DNA of 64,000 nucleotides, taken from positions 21,959 to 85,958 of IMG/VR virus record IMGVR_UViG_3300035670_000118. One strand, 5' to 3'. Shown one piece after another: positions 48,662 through 55,678 of the stretch. Within the stretch, counting starts at the first letter, position 1. Every line of letters begins with the position of its first letter. The notes below the pieces were generated by a model that was not told the DNA's origin, made no database searches, and worked only from the letters and a program-made list of their open reading frames with translations. Both the position numbers and the translations under genes were made by a program. This DNA comes from a virus.

Positions 48662-49169
48662 AAAGTGATGCGCCGTAGTTATACATTTCAACTATCTCAT
48701 CTGGACTCATTCTATCAACATGTCCATACGCTCCCACCATTACAAATTTTCCAGAATTTCTGTCTACTCTATAATAAACATTATGAACACTACCATCATC
48801 ATTCGTATACCAATTATACATAGAAGAATCACCCACAGCAGGTTCTTTTAAATCCCTAGATGACATAGTAGATATCTCAGGAGTTCCTGAAGAGTTATTA
48901 CAAACAACAATGTCATGATCATCTGGTATATCTATCATAGGGTAAACAAAATAATAACTCTGATCAGTTGCTTTCGGATTAAGACTATCATAGATATCTT
49001 CGGCTCCTTCTACCGCTCCAAATCTACTTAACATGGAAGCACCTTTTTTAGCATTATCCTCTAAATCTCGATACGAAGGAAACACACCCACAGCTTCTCT
49101 GGTTTCCATATTAACTGCAATCACCTTGTATTTTATACCAAAACTTTCAAATAGCTTAATGTGTTTCAT
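48660..49169 (-). CDS. capsid-targeting-tagged protein with internal RFG motif
   Basis: 169 aa. Tag MKHIKLFESFGIKYKV. The R-F-G motif KKGASMLSRFGAVEGAEDIY occurs at residues 41-60 rather than at the end. The rest is acidic and beta-rich (YFVYPMIDIPDDHDIVVCNN; NVYYRVDRNSGKFVMVGAYG) with a final IVEMYNYGASL. A TATATATT box is 10 bases upstream. Function unknown. Confidence 0.73.
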   Translation of the reverse strand: MKHIKLFESFGIKYKVIAVNMETREAVGVFPSYRDLEDNAKKGASMLSRFGAVEGAEDIYDSLNPKATDQSYYFVYPMIDIPDDHDIVVCNNSSGTPEISTMSSRDLKEPAVGDSSMYNWYTNDDGSVHNVYYRVDRNSGKFVMVGAYGHVDRMSPDEIVEMYNYGASL

Positions 49170-49184
49170 AGAATTTATTATATA

Positions 49185-49679
49185 TTAAAGCAACTCCTTA
49201 ACCATCTTGTCAAAGATTTTATTGTCTATAACAACACCATAATTTTTCATGAGATCATAGGCATAAGGAAATAGCTTCTGTACCTTAATAGCATATCCAC
49301 CATAGAAATAAAAATCAACACCCTGATAATTATCATTATCATCTACACTCTTATAGTCATCATAAAGATCTAAACCATATGAAATATCAGAAGTGGGATC
49401 TCCTATTATTAAATCATATTCCTGTAATTGTCCATTATCACTAATAACTAGATCATTAATGATATCATTTATCTCTCTTGCAATCTCCTTAAAACTCAAA
49501 GATGCTTTCAATTCTTCCAAAGCATCTACAACTACATCACCGGCACCATCCCACGAATCGATGGTATGCTCTATAATCATACGTTTCACAGAATCCTCGG
49601 TGTCACCAGAGTAAAATCTATACACTATATAATCGCCATGTGATGTTGAAGAGTACTCGTATACATTAACAAAGATCAT
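49185..49679 (-). CDS. hypothetical acidic protein
   Basis: 164 aa, acidic and Tyr/Asp-rich (YRFYSGDTEDSVKRMIIEHT; LYDDYKSVDDNDNYQGVDFY). NVYEYSSTS near the start is not a convincing tag. It lies between two tagged genes on the same strand. No family recognised. Confidence 0.65.
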   Translation of the reverse strand: MIFVNVYEYSSTSHGDYIVYRFYSGDTEDSVKRMIIEHTIDSWDGAGDVVVDALEELKASLSFKEIAREINDIINDLVISDNGQLQEYDLIIGDPTSDISYGLDLYDDYKSVDDNDNYQGVDFYFYGGYAIKVQKLFPYAYDLMKNYGVVIDNKIFDKMVKELL

Positions 49680-49692
49680 ACGATATATTTGA

Positions 49693-50205
49693 TTAATAAG
49701 GTAAAATTCCTTGTATATCTGTTATTAGAGCCCATAATAATTTTTTAAATTCTTCATCCTCTCCGCAAGCTCTAGAAATTACATGGTTGATATAGCCACG
49801 TCCAGATAAATATGTTCCTTTATATAGAGTCCCAGAAGCCGCTCTACCCAATGGATTGTCTGAAGGGATATAAATATCCTCACCCACTTCACGAGGATTA
49901 GTCTCCTTAGTAAAATAGATATGAGGATTCTTATCAGAGTACATACCCCCACTAGCACTTAAATTCTCTGGGGTTCTATTAAAGTGAATATAAACTCCAT
50001 ATTTACCCTCGTTATTTTGAATTCTAATAGGCCAATCGCTTTTCCAGGTCCCGTCATCCCTATAATAAATATTACAATCTATACTCAAACCCCATAAATC
50101 TCTTGACCGTAAGTACTGACACAGATCTCTTAACCTATCCTTAACAAACTGTGGTATAACAATAGGCTCCTCGTTAAAACCCTCAAATAGCTTAATATGT
50201 TTCAT
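49693..50205 (-). CDS. capsid-targeting-tagged hypothetical protein
   Basis: 170 aa. Tag MKHIKLFEGFNEE. Basic middle (VKDRLRDLCQYLRSRDLWGL; YYRDDGTWKSDWPIRIQNNE) and a C terminus SRACGEDEEFKKLLWALITD. Preceded by GGATATATA within six bases and by a long non-coding spacer. Function unknown. Confidence 0.73.
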   Translation of the reverse strand: MKHIKLFEGFNEEPIVIPQFVKDRLRDLCQYLRSRDLWGLSIDCNIYYRDDGTWKSDWPIRIQNNEGKYGVYIHFNRTPENLSASGGMYSDKNPHIYFTKETNPREVGEDIYIPSDNPLGRAASGTLYKGTYLSGRGYINHVISRACGEDEEFKKLLWALITDIQGILPY

Positions 50206-50422
50206 ATCTTATATATCCAAGATCTAATCAATGAATTCTTAGGCTCAAGGCCCCAAGGGCCGTTTTTAAGATCTGTAGAAAAATCTAGGAGCCCGGAGGG
50301 CAAGGTATGTAATCGAGGCGAAGCCATAGGAACCCCTGTTCCACCGCGCTCGTAAAATTTTTAAAACCAATCAATGATGATTTTTAGGGCCTGGCCCCAC
50401 CATTATAGAAGAAATAGGATTA
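50206..50422 (-). promoter_or_regulatory. non-coding spacer with late-type element and repeat
   Basis: Holds TATATATCC (50210-50218), a plus-strand terminator-like hairpin GGCCC-CAA-GGGCC-GTTTTT (50249-50267), CGAGGCGAAGCCATAGGAAC (repeated at 52020) and a CTCGTAAAATTTTTAAAACC ... GGCCTGGCCCCACC element also found at 51330-51390, 52040-52110 and 52200-52250. No reading frame. Confidence 0.55.
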
Positions 50423-51295
50423 CTATCCAGGATACATAATTTTTCTTAAAATCTCTACAGTTTTAAAATCACCAGAATCTAAGGCATTATTCATTAATTC
50501 CTCAAGTTCTCTAGAGCTAAGGTTTTTAAAATATTCACCTGAATCAAGATCAGCCATTAATTTTTGTCTATTAGCCAATCCAACTTTTCTCAACGCATTT
50601 CTTCTAAGTGTCATATGGAATTCCTTACGGTCAGCATTACTCCAATTATGTATAACGGCTCCTCTTACGTTCCCTTTAATAGATGTCTCAAGCCTGTTAA
50701 GATCATCCTGGTATGGAGTATTCGGTGAAACGTCTGGATTTGTATTTCTCATAAAAGAAGAGTCAGAAGATTCCTTCCATACAGGTGCAAATCTTTTTCT
50801 AAGAGCCAAAAGCTTAACCCCTATTCTAAGAGCAGGTCTTGCTTTTAAAGTTCTAGGAGAATACTCCTTATAAATCCATTCTTTTCTATCCTTAGATGGT
50901 TTACCTCCTACTTCAAAAGTAAAAAACTGTGTGCCCCCATAATAATTATTAGCAACCTCCCATCTAAAGAAATCTGCCCAAAACCTAAAATATCCATCCT
51001 TAGTTACCGGATAGTTCATAGCCCTTTCCACTAGGCTTTCCAATTCATCAAGAGCTGCAGAATCTAATTCACTGCCTCTCTTACCAATTTCAGGGTAATC
51101 ATCAACGTCATCAAAACCTATCTCGGGATTAAATTTTTTATCATTCTTTGCAGCTAAACACTTAGAGCATAACCCTGTGTTTATAAAAGATCTTTTATCT
51201 TCATAAGAAAGAAGCTTAAGATCAACAGGCTCTAAACAATACTCACAGAACTGTTCAGGCTCATTAAAATTTTCAAATAGCTTAATATACTTCAT
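50423..51295 (-). CDS. capsid-targeting-tagged protein with zinc-ribbon N terminus
   Basis: 290 aa from ATG 51295 (MKYIKLFENFNEPEQ); the longer frame runs into the spacer and hides the tag. Two CxxC pairs (FCEYCLEPVDL ... LCSKCLAAKND) form a zinc ribbon after the tag. The body is basic (KDRKEWIYKEYSPRTLKARP; LKALRKRFAPVW-like segment) and ends in two helices (SSRELEELMNNALDSGDFKT). A DNA- or RNA-contacting packaged protein is plausible. No family recognised. Confidence 0.75.
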   Translation of the reverse strand: MKYIKLFENFNEPEQFCEYCLEPVDLKLLSYEDKRSFINTGLCSKCLAAKNDKKFNPEIGFDDVDDYPEIGKRGSELDSAALDELESLVERAMNYPVTKDGYFRFWADFFRWEVANNYYGGTQFFTFEVGGKPSKDRKEWIYKEYSPRTLKARPALRIGVKLLALRKRFAPVWKESSDSSFMRNTNPDVSPNTPYQDDLNRLETSIKGNVRGAVIHNWSNADRKEFHMTLRRNALRKVGLANRQKLMADLDSGEYFKNLSSRELEELMNNALDSGDFKTVEILRKIMYPG

Positions 51296-51386
51296 ACATC
51301 TATATATCATCGAGGGAACACCCATTCCAGTACGCACGCAAAAATTTCGTTTTGGAACACACCCAGATTTTAGGACCCCGGCCCTA
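51296..51386 (-). promoter_or_regulatory. spacer with TGATATATA element and repeat
   Basis: TATATATCA at 51301-51309 with the same flank as at 52010 (CATACATCTATATATCA), then GTACGCACGCAAAAATTTCG and TTTTGGAACACACCC ... GGACCCCGGCCC, the same element family as at 50330 and 52040. No gene. Confidence 0.5.
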
Positions 51387-52004
51387 TTAATTAACATATA
51401 AAAAAGGATCTTCCTTATACACAGAATAAGGTATCAAAGAATCTAATCCTCCAGGAAGCTTGTTCATATCTAAAAGTATCTGATTTTGACTAATATCTTC
51501 AAGAGGATCAGGAGTAGGATAAAAGCTATCAGAAGAAGGATCTATATCATCCATAGATATGTAGATGTATTCAATAATATCTAATGATCCCTGAGGCTTG
51601 AAATTTTTCAGGAATTCATCCCATGAATTACTTCTTTTTAAAATGTCCAATCTTTTTTCCGAATCTATTTGATTGTATCCCTCAAGATAACTAAGATATA
51701 TGAATTCACCAAATCCTATCTCACCAGGGGTGTCTTGCTTAGTTACCGATATTTTCCATGGACCATCAGGAATTCCTAAAGAAGATGAAAATGGATTAGG
51801 CCCAGGAATAGGAGTATCTTCCTTTTTATCCCGTCTTTTATCAAATTCCTTATGATTTAGATATAACCAAAATAAATAATAAAGGCATTTTTCGTAATCA
51901 TCAAAAATCTTTAGCTTTCTCTCTTCATCCAGATAATTATTAATATACATTATGATATATTTTGGTTTCGATTTAAAACTTTCAAATAGTCTAATATGTT
52001 TCAT
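51387..52004 (-). CDS. capsid-targeting-tagged acidic protein
   Basis: 205 aa from ATG 52004 (MKHIRLFESFKSKPKYIIMY). Acidic, aromatic body (YNQIDSEKRLDILKRSNSWD; YIYISMDDIDPSSDSFYPTP) and a C terminus ISQNQILLDMNKLPGGLDSL. The last part matches the partial gene at the right edge of the window (63763-64000), which has EILKKSNSWKEFL and ISQAQILLDLDLSEGLNNL, so the two are paralogues. Function unknown. Confidence 0.75.
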   Translation of the reverse strand: MKHIRLFESFKSKPKYIIMYINNYLDEERKLKIFDDYEKCLYYLFWLYLNHKEFDKRRDKKEDTPIPGPNPFSSSLGIPDGPWKISVTKQDTPGEIGFGEFIYLSYLEGYNQIDSEKRLDILKRSNSWDEFLKNFKPQGSLDIIEYIYISMDDIDPSSDSFYPTPDPLEDISQNQILLDMNKLPGGLDSLIPYSVYKEDPFLYVN

Positions 52005-52312
52005 ACATCTATATATCACCGAGGCGAAGCCCTAGGAACCCATAGTTTCTCTGTAAAAAAAAATTTTGGTTTTGGAACACACCACTTGTTCAAGGCCCAG
52101 CCCCACCCCTATACAATCAGAGATAACCTATATAATGTACAGGGGTAACTCCCTTAGACCAATCCAAGACCCTCCTAGATAGTCCGGAGTAAACCCTAGA
52201 GAAACCCATTTTGGGAGGCTCGTAAAATTTTGCTAGCCCTAAGCCGGGGGCCAAATTACATATATCCCCCGGGGCCATAGCACACTTTTATAAGGGGGTC
52301 AAAAAGGGCCTA

Positions 52313-52408
52313 TTTTAGCCATTTTAGCCCCCTTTTTTAGCCCCCTTATTTTAGCCATTTTAGCCCCCTAAAAACCTCCCTTTTTAGGGCCCTCATTTTA
52401 GCCATTTT
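52313..52408. repeat. TTTTAGCC repeat array
   Basis: TTTTAGCCATTTTAGCCCCC occurs at 52313-52332 and 52349-52368, a bare TTTTTTAGCCCCCTT lies between them, and TTTTAGCCATTTT recurs at 52396-52408. The half-site TTTTAGCC is spaced 9-10 bases apart in each pair, about one DNA turn, as expected for cooperative protein binding. Confidence 0.7.
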
Positions 52409-52440
52409 GGACCACTAAAAAAACTTCAGCTAGTCCCAGG

Positions 52441-52478
52441 AATCATTTTTTTAATTGTAGAAATATCTCTATATTAGC
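52441..52478 (+). promoter_or_regulatory. plus-strand early-class promoter
   Basis: AATCATTTTTTTAATTGTAG then TATCTCTATATTAGC: the same boxes in the same order as the minus-strand cassettes of the 53-64 kb region, but facing right into a gene-free stretch. Confidence 0.6.
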
Positions 52479-52483
52479 TATGT

Positions 52484-52558
52484 AAAAGATCTCCATATAT
52501 CTTTTTTAGTTGGTTACAGAACTAAGCAAAAAGGGTCTCTTCTAAAGGGGCCTTTTTT
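52484..52558 (+). ncRNA. candidate small RNA with three hairpins
   Basis: Directly after the plus-strand promoter lie AAAAGAT ... ATCTTTT (7 bp), TTAGTT-GGTTACAG-AACTAA (6 bp) and a terminator-like AAAAAGG ... CCTTTTTT with T tail. No reading frame longer than a few codons is present. The combination promoter, stems and terminator in about 75 bases suggests a phage small RNA. No known family recognised. Confidence 0.5.
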
Positions 52559-52691
52559 GTGGGGTTAATATTTGGGTTGATGAGGGGTTTCGCTAGGGTG
52601 CCTCAGGGAGCTTAATCTTGCTTGGGTAGCTTTAGCCCTCTGAGGAGCCCCAGAGAAAGAAGTGATAAGAGTTGGCAAAAAGTGGGGTCAC

Positions 52692-52714
52692 AAAAAAGGG
52701 CCTAAAAGGCCCTT
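52692..52714 (-). terminator. intrinsic terminator of the TerC-like gene
   Basis: AAGGGCCT-AAA-AGGCCCTT followed on the minus strand by a T run, about 20 bases after the TerC stop. Confidence 0.8.
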
Positions 52715-52733
52715 GTATAATAGAGGTGTTATT

Positions 52734-53363
52734 TTATCTCTTTTTGATTAGTGGGATGGTAAATGCTGCTAGAGTGAGGATAGAGAAGGCTAGGTCTACT
52801 GATTCAGTGTTTAGGGATGGTAAGAAATAGGAGAGGATGAGTTTTAGTCCTAGTGCTGATATAACTATGTATGCTATTTTTTCTATCTGTGGGTTTTGAT
52901 TGATGATGTTGATGAATTTAGTGGTGGCAAATCTGATACCAAGGATGCCTATGAATACTCCTGCTATAATGAGGTTGAGATTTTTGGTGAAGCTTACTGC
53001 AGCTAAGACATTATCTATACTAAAGACAAGGTCCATTACTTCTATTGATAGTACTGTGGTCCAGAATGAGGGAGATGATTTAATTTCTCCTTCTGGTGTT
53101 TTAGGGGAGAGGCTTTTGACACCTATATAGAACAGATATGCGCCTCCGACTATTTTCAGCCATGCTATGGAGAGGAGTAGGGATGCAAAGAGGAGTGCAA
53201 GTCCTCTGAAGAGGTATGCTCCTAAGATACCATAGGTGAGGGCTTTCTTTTGTTGGGATTGTGGAAGCTTTTTAACCATGGTTGCCATCACTGCTGCATT
53301 ATCTATACTTAGGATGACTTCTAGAAGTACTATGTTTATTATAACTATTATTGTTGCTATCAT
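52734..53363 (-). CDS. TerC family integral membrane protein
   Basis: 209 aa, about seven membrane helices. The family signature appears twice: LEVILSIDNAAVMATMV near the start and LSIEVMDLVFSIDNVLAAV in the middle (the E...SIDN motifs with conserved acidic residues in membrane helices), plus GAYLFRGLALLF. TerC proteins take part in metal (Mn) export and co-translocational metalation of exported proteins, and some confer tellurite resistance. Its use by a phage is unknown. The G/C and codon usage appear close to neighbours. A monocistronic unit with its own early-class promoter and terminator. Confidence 0.92.
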   Translation of the reverse strand: MIATIIVIINIVLLEVILSIDNAAVMATMVKKLPQSQQKKALTYGILGAYLFRGLALLFASLLLSIAWLKIVGGAYLFYIGVKSLSPKTPEGEIKSSPSFWTTVLSIEVMDLVFSIDNVLAAVSFTKNLNLIIAGVFIGILGIRFATTKFINIINQNPQIEKIAYIVISALGLKLILSYFLPSLNTESVDLAFSILTLAAFTIPLIKKR

Positions 53364-53490
53364 GTGTTGTGTGTTATAGAGTAAATATATTCATTATACT
53401 CCAAATAAAAAAATGATTCCAGAGAAGATTCTATCTATTATTTTCTTAGGCATTTGCAAATTAATGAAGAGTCCCTGAGGCTCCGCAGGG
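53364..53490 (-). promoter_or_regulatory. early cassette for TerC gene
   Basis: Palindrome CCCTGAGGCTCCGCAGGG at 53473-53490 (next to the upstream stop), GGAATCATTTTTTTATTT at 53402-53419 and a TATTTACTCTATAAC stretch before the start at 53363. Confidence 0.6.
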
Positions 53491-53493
53491 AAT

Positions 53494-53877
53494 TTATAGA
53501 TAGCCTTGGTAATCTTTTTGTTCTTTGATTTCTGAATGTGTAAGAGAGTTGATTTTATCTTTGAGTCTAAATCTCTCATCATTGGTGTAGTAAACACTTC
53601 TTGCTAATTCAATGAAATGGGCATCAAATTGTTTTGTGCTTTCTATTACTCTTAGTGAATCTTCTATTTCCCAAAGAGCAAGATTGATTGCTATTAATTC
53701 ATTAAATGTGTTTTGAATGTCATTGTTTTTTAGATAATCACAACTCATCTCATATAAGAGATTATACTCTTTCTCTATAAATGATAATTTCTCTTGTGAT
53801 TTGACTTTTGTCTTTTTAACTTGGAGGATTGATAACTTATCAATTAGTTCTCCTATACTCACTGGCACTTTAACCAT
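53494..53877 (-). CDS. DUF6165 family protein
   Basis: 127 aa. VSIGELIDKLSILQVKKTKV, LIAINLALWEIEDSLRVIES, FIELARSVYYTNDERFRLKD and KINSLTHSEIKEQKDYQGY match DUF6165, a conserved bacterial family (often near polysaccharide or sugar genes) with unknown function. Full length. The palindrome copy here (GGGGTGCCTCCTCGG, about 53902) is degenerate. Confidence 0.82.
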   Translation of the reverse strand: MVKVPVSIGELIDKLSILQVKKTKVKSQEKLSFIEKEYNLLYEMSCDYLKNNDIQNTFNELIAINLALWEIEDSLRVIESTKQFDAHFIELARSVYYTNDERFRLKDKINSLTHSEIKEQKDYQGYL

Positions 53878-53946
53878 ACATTGGTCTATTATATATTCGT
53901 GGGGTGCCTCCTCGGTTGTCTAATAGATTCTTAAAAATTGTTAAAC

Positions 53947-53976
53947 AAAAAAAGGGAAGATACAATCCTCCCTTTT
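53947..53976 (-). terminator. intrinsic terminator of the 23-aa gene
   Basis: AAAAGGGAGG ... TTCCCTTTTTTT on the minus strand; the stem is AAAAGGGA with TTCCCTTTT and lies about 20 bases after the stop at 53998. Confidence 0.75.
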
Positions 53977-53997
53977 GATTTCTGATGTGTGGTTGTG

Positions 53998-54069
53998 TTA
54001 GTTAGCTATGATATCTTCTATAACCATTAATCCATTTGGTGTGATGAAGATTACAAGTGGTTTTTTCAT
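53998..54069 (-). CDS. 23-aa peptide
   Basis: MKKPLVIFITPNGLMVIEDI plus IAN. It is accepted, with reserve, because it is preceded by a full early cassette (promoter and palindrome) and followed by a terminator, the same layout as longer genes. Moderately hydrophobic. Function unknown. Confidence 0.45.
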   Translation of the reverse strand: MKKPLVIFITPNGLMVIEDIIAN

Positions 54070-54081
54070 GTGATAGATTTT

Positions 54082-54174
54082 AATTGATTAACATTATAAA
54101 TATATGGATTTTTCTACGAAGATAAAAATGATTCTTGAATCTTTTTTGATTCTTCATCCCTGAGGCGCCGCAGG
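54082..54174 (-). promoter_or_regulatory. early cassette (promoter plus palindrome)
   Basis: Palindrome CCTGAGGCGCCGCAGG at 54159-54174, AAGAATCATTTTTATC then CGTAGAAAAATCCATATATT at 54092-54137, and TTAATCAATTAAA just before the start at 54069. Confidence 0.7.
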
Positions 54175-54210
54175 AGTTTTACCATAGATTTAGATTTCTT
54201 TACACACAGA

Positions 54211-54264
54211 AAACCCTAGATGAATCTAGGGTTTCTTGTTTATCCCAAAGAATAAATATTTTAT
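54211..54264 (-). ncRNA. candidate short RNA unit, copy 1
   Basis: A host-like box TATATTTG (54271-54278) is followed by GTTCATAAAATATTTATTC and a perfect 10-bp terminator stem (AAACCCTAGA-TGAA-TCTAGGGTTT, 54211-54234). The whole block recurs at 54585-54652. Alternatively it is only the terminator of the 43-aa gene at 54312. Confidence 0.4.
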
Positions 54265-54311
54265 GAACTACAAATATAAGAATTTTTTTTAATTGAAATT
54301 CAAAACTTTAA

Positions 54312-54443
54312 TTAAAACTCAAAACTTGCTGTGCCGTGGTAGTTCCCCGTGCATACTTGATAAACTGTGAAACCTAAAGCAACTATAACTGTTGCTATTA
54401 AAATTCCTACCCAAGCCATTCCAATTACATTTGCTGTTTTCAT
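54312..54443 (-). CDS. 43-aa single-span membrane protein, paralogue 1
   Basis: MKTANVIGMAWVGILIATVI then VALGFTVYQVCTGN and a final HGTASFEF. It has one membrane helix. A close paralogue of the 44-aa protein at 55534-55668 (same W-V-G helix, [VI]VQV-x-TGN, H-x-TASFEF end). The identical end in both suggests a function at the C terminus. Has its own early cassette. Confidence 0.68.
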   Translation of the reverse strand: MKTANVIGMAWVGILIATVIVALGFTVYQVCTGNYHGTASFEF

Positions 54444-54457
54444 TTTTATTTTGTTTA

Positions 54458-54548
54458 ATTGATTAACTATATAAATATATGGATTTTTCTACAAAGATAA
54501 AAACGATTTCTTGAATCTTTTTGGATTCTTTTCCTGGGGTTCCGCAGG
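54458..54548 (-). promoter_or_regulatory. early cassette (promoter plus palindrome)
   Basis: Palindrome CCTGGGGTTCCGCAGG at 54533-54548, AAATCGTTTTTATC, TGTAGAAAAATCCATATATT and TTAATCAATTAAAC before the start at 54443. Confidence 0.7.
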
Positions 54549-54584
54549 AGATTTACCATAGATCTAGATTTCTTTACACACAAG

Positions 54585-54638
54585 AAACCCTAGATAAATC
54601 TAGGGTTCCTGGCTTACTCCAAAGAATAAATATTTTAT
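54585..54638 (-). ncRNA. candidate short RNA unit, copy 2
   Basis: Repeats copy 1: TATATTTG (54645-54652), GTTCATAAAATATTTATTC and a 9-bp terminator-like stem (AACCCTAGA with TCTAGGGTT, 54586-54607). Unlike copy 1, no protein gene precedes it between the palindrome at 54695-54710 and this stem, so it looks like a stand-alone unit of about 55 bases. Its T tail is weak. Confidence 0.45.
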
Positions 54639-54744
54639 GAACTACAAATATAAGAATTTTTTTTAAATATAAAAACTGAATATATGGTAAAGTTCCAGGG
54701 GTGCCTCAGGAGGATTAGGATCTGTCCTAAAATTTGGTCACAAA

Positions 54745-54766
54745 AAAAGACCCCGAAGGGTCTTTT
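54745..54766 (-). terminator. intrinsic terminator of gene 54787-55104
   Basis: AAAAGACCC-CGAA-GGGTCTTTT, a 9-bp perfect stem, followed on the minus strand by a T run; about 20 bases after the stop. Confidence 0.82.
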
Positions 54767-54786
54767 GAAGTTTTGTGAAACCCCGG

Positions 54787-55104
54787 TTATTCAGCGGGGA
54801 TTTCAGCGGGGATTTCAGCTGGCGCCTGGAGTTCCGCGTTGGTGGTGAAGAAGGTGCGGCGGCCATTGCGGCGAACCCGGAAGACAATTGTATTATCTTC
54901 ATTTTTGATTTTTTCAAACTTTAGGGAAGTCCCTGGGCTTGCACAGTAGGAGTTTGTGGTTTCCAATTTTAGATTTCTAAATAATCTAACTTTGTGGGTG
55001 AAACTCATTTCGAACTTGTCCAAAGTCATCCAATCAGGGGTGTTAGAAACTTTAGTGGTTTTTGTAGCTTTTTTAGCAACTGGTTTTTTTTCTGTGTTTT
55101 TCAT
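54787..55104 (-). CDS. early basic protein, three-member paralogous family (copy A)
   Basis: 105 aa. Lysine/alanine-rich N terminus (KKPVAKKATKTTKVS), then the shared core WMTLDKFEMSFTHKVRLFRN, NSYCASPGTSLKFEKIKNED and VFRVRRNGRRTFFTT. The end is a three-fold IPAE-type repeat (PAEIPAEIPAE). Copies B and C lie at 57572 and 61534. The basic tail plus a conserved beta core suggests a nucleic-acid or host-protein binder. Family unknown. Confidence 0.75.
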   Translation of the reverse strand: MKNTEKKPVAKKATKTTKVSNTPDWMTLDKFEMSFTHKVRLFRNLKLETTNSYCASPGTSLKFEKIKNEDNTIVFRVRRNGRRTFFTTNAELQAPAEIPAEIPAE

Positions 55105-55119
55105 AATTTGTTTTTGTTT

Positions 55120-55291
55120 AATTGATTAACTTAGCTAATATATAGACTTTTCTACAAACTAAAAAATGATTCTTGGAAAAAAGTGGAAATTTCTAAAAAA
55201 AATTTATAGGGTTACTCTGGGGTGCCGCATGGGAGAAATAGAGAAATATAAAAAATAAATCTATGGAAAAGTTCCTGGGGTGCCTCGGAGG
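55120..55291 (-). promoter_or_regulatory. early cassette with two palindrome copies
   Basis: Palindromes CTGGGGTGCCGCATGGG (55215-55232) and CCTGGGGTGCCTCGGAGG (55274-55291); AAGAATCATTTTTTAG, TGTAGAAAAGTCTATATATT and AGCTAAGTTAATC before the start at 55104. Confidence 0.68.
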
Positions 55292-55325
55292 ATTTACCAT
55301 AGCTTGGGATTTTTAGCCCACAAAA

Positions 55326-55350
55326 AAACCCTAGGCCGAACCTAGGGTTT
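55326..55350 (-). terminator. intrinsic terminator of the 55369-55668 operon
   Basis: AAACCCTAGG-CCGAA-CCTAGGGTTT, a 10-bp perfect stem, with T run on the minus strand. Confidence 0.82.
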
Positions 55351-55368
55351 AAAAGATTTTGTTTTTGT

Positions 55369-55533
55369 TTAGTAGGATTTAGATTTGTGTTTCTCTTTTC
55401 TTGTGTATTTCTTTTTGTCTTCCTCACATCTTGTTACAAATCTACCATCAAAGAAACCTTGTGCTTTCTGGTCTTCTCTTACTGAGCCCATTCTGGCTTT
55501 TCTTAGGGCTTCTTTTGTGATTGTTGTTTTCAT
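55369..55533 (-). CDS. 54-aa basic protein
   Basis: MKTTITKEALRKARMGSVRE, then AQGFFDGRFVTRCEEDKKK and a very basic end RKEKHKSKSY. It starts on the base next to the upstream stop (TAAATG), so it is translated with the 44-aa membrane protein. A nucleic-acid-binding role fits the charge only. Confidence 0.66.
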   Translation of the reverse strand: MKTTITKEALRKARMGSVREDQKAQGFFDGRFVTRCEEDKKKYTRKEKHKSKSY

Positions 55534-55668
55534 TTAAAATTCAAAACTTGCTGTGGAATGTACATTGCCGGTTACAACTTGAACTATTGCATAGCCTAAT
55601 GAGATGATTGTCATTGACATTAAAACACCTACCCAAATTGCTGCTAAAACATTTACTGCCTTTTCCAT
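55534..55668 (-). CDS. 44-aa single-span membrane protein, paralogue 2
   Basis: MEKAVNVLAAIWVGVLMSMT then SLGYAIVQVVTGN and HSTASFEF. Paralogue of the 43-aa protein at 54312. One membrane helix, short polar end. First gene of a two-gene early unit. Confidence 0.68.
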   Translation of the reverse strand: MEKAVNVLAAIWVGVLMSMTIISLGYAIVQVVTGNVHSTASFEF

Positions 55669-55678
55669 TTGTATTTAT

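Larger units (their letters stand above)
52005..52733. other. non-coding region between the tagged and early blocks
   Basis: About 730 bases without a credible gene. It holds two more copies of the spacer element family, a G/C-rich stretch (CCGGGGGCC at 52232; CCCCCGGGGCC at 52266), the TTTTAGCC repeat array, a plus-strand early-class promoter with a candidate small RNA, two GGGTGCCTCAGGG/CTGAGGAGCCCCAG palindrome copies (52598, 52639) and the TerC terminator. A replication origin, packaging site or replication fork/transcription boundary are possibilities that I cannot distinguish. Confidence 0.6.

Noticed and set aside
50249-50267. Plus-strand intrinsic terminator
   Set aside because: The hairpin GGCCC-CAA-GGGCC with GTTTTT looks like one, but no plus-strand gene or promoter lies upstream, so I list it only as part of the spacer.
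52313-52408. CRISPR array
   Set aside because: The repeats are short, closely phased half-sites without unique spacers of constant length, and no cas genes are present.
53394-53597. 67-aa minus-strand frame across the TerC leader
   Set aside because: It overlaps the DUF6165 gene in another frame and reads through the palindrome and promoter boxes.
55212-55427. 71-aa minus-strand frame
   Set aside because: It crosses the terminator and palindromes and overlaps the better-supported 54-aa basic gene at 55369-55533.
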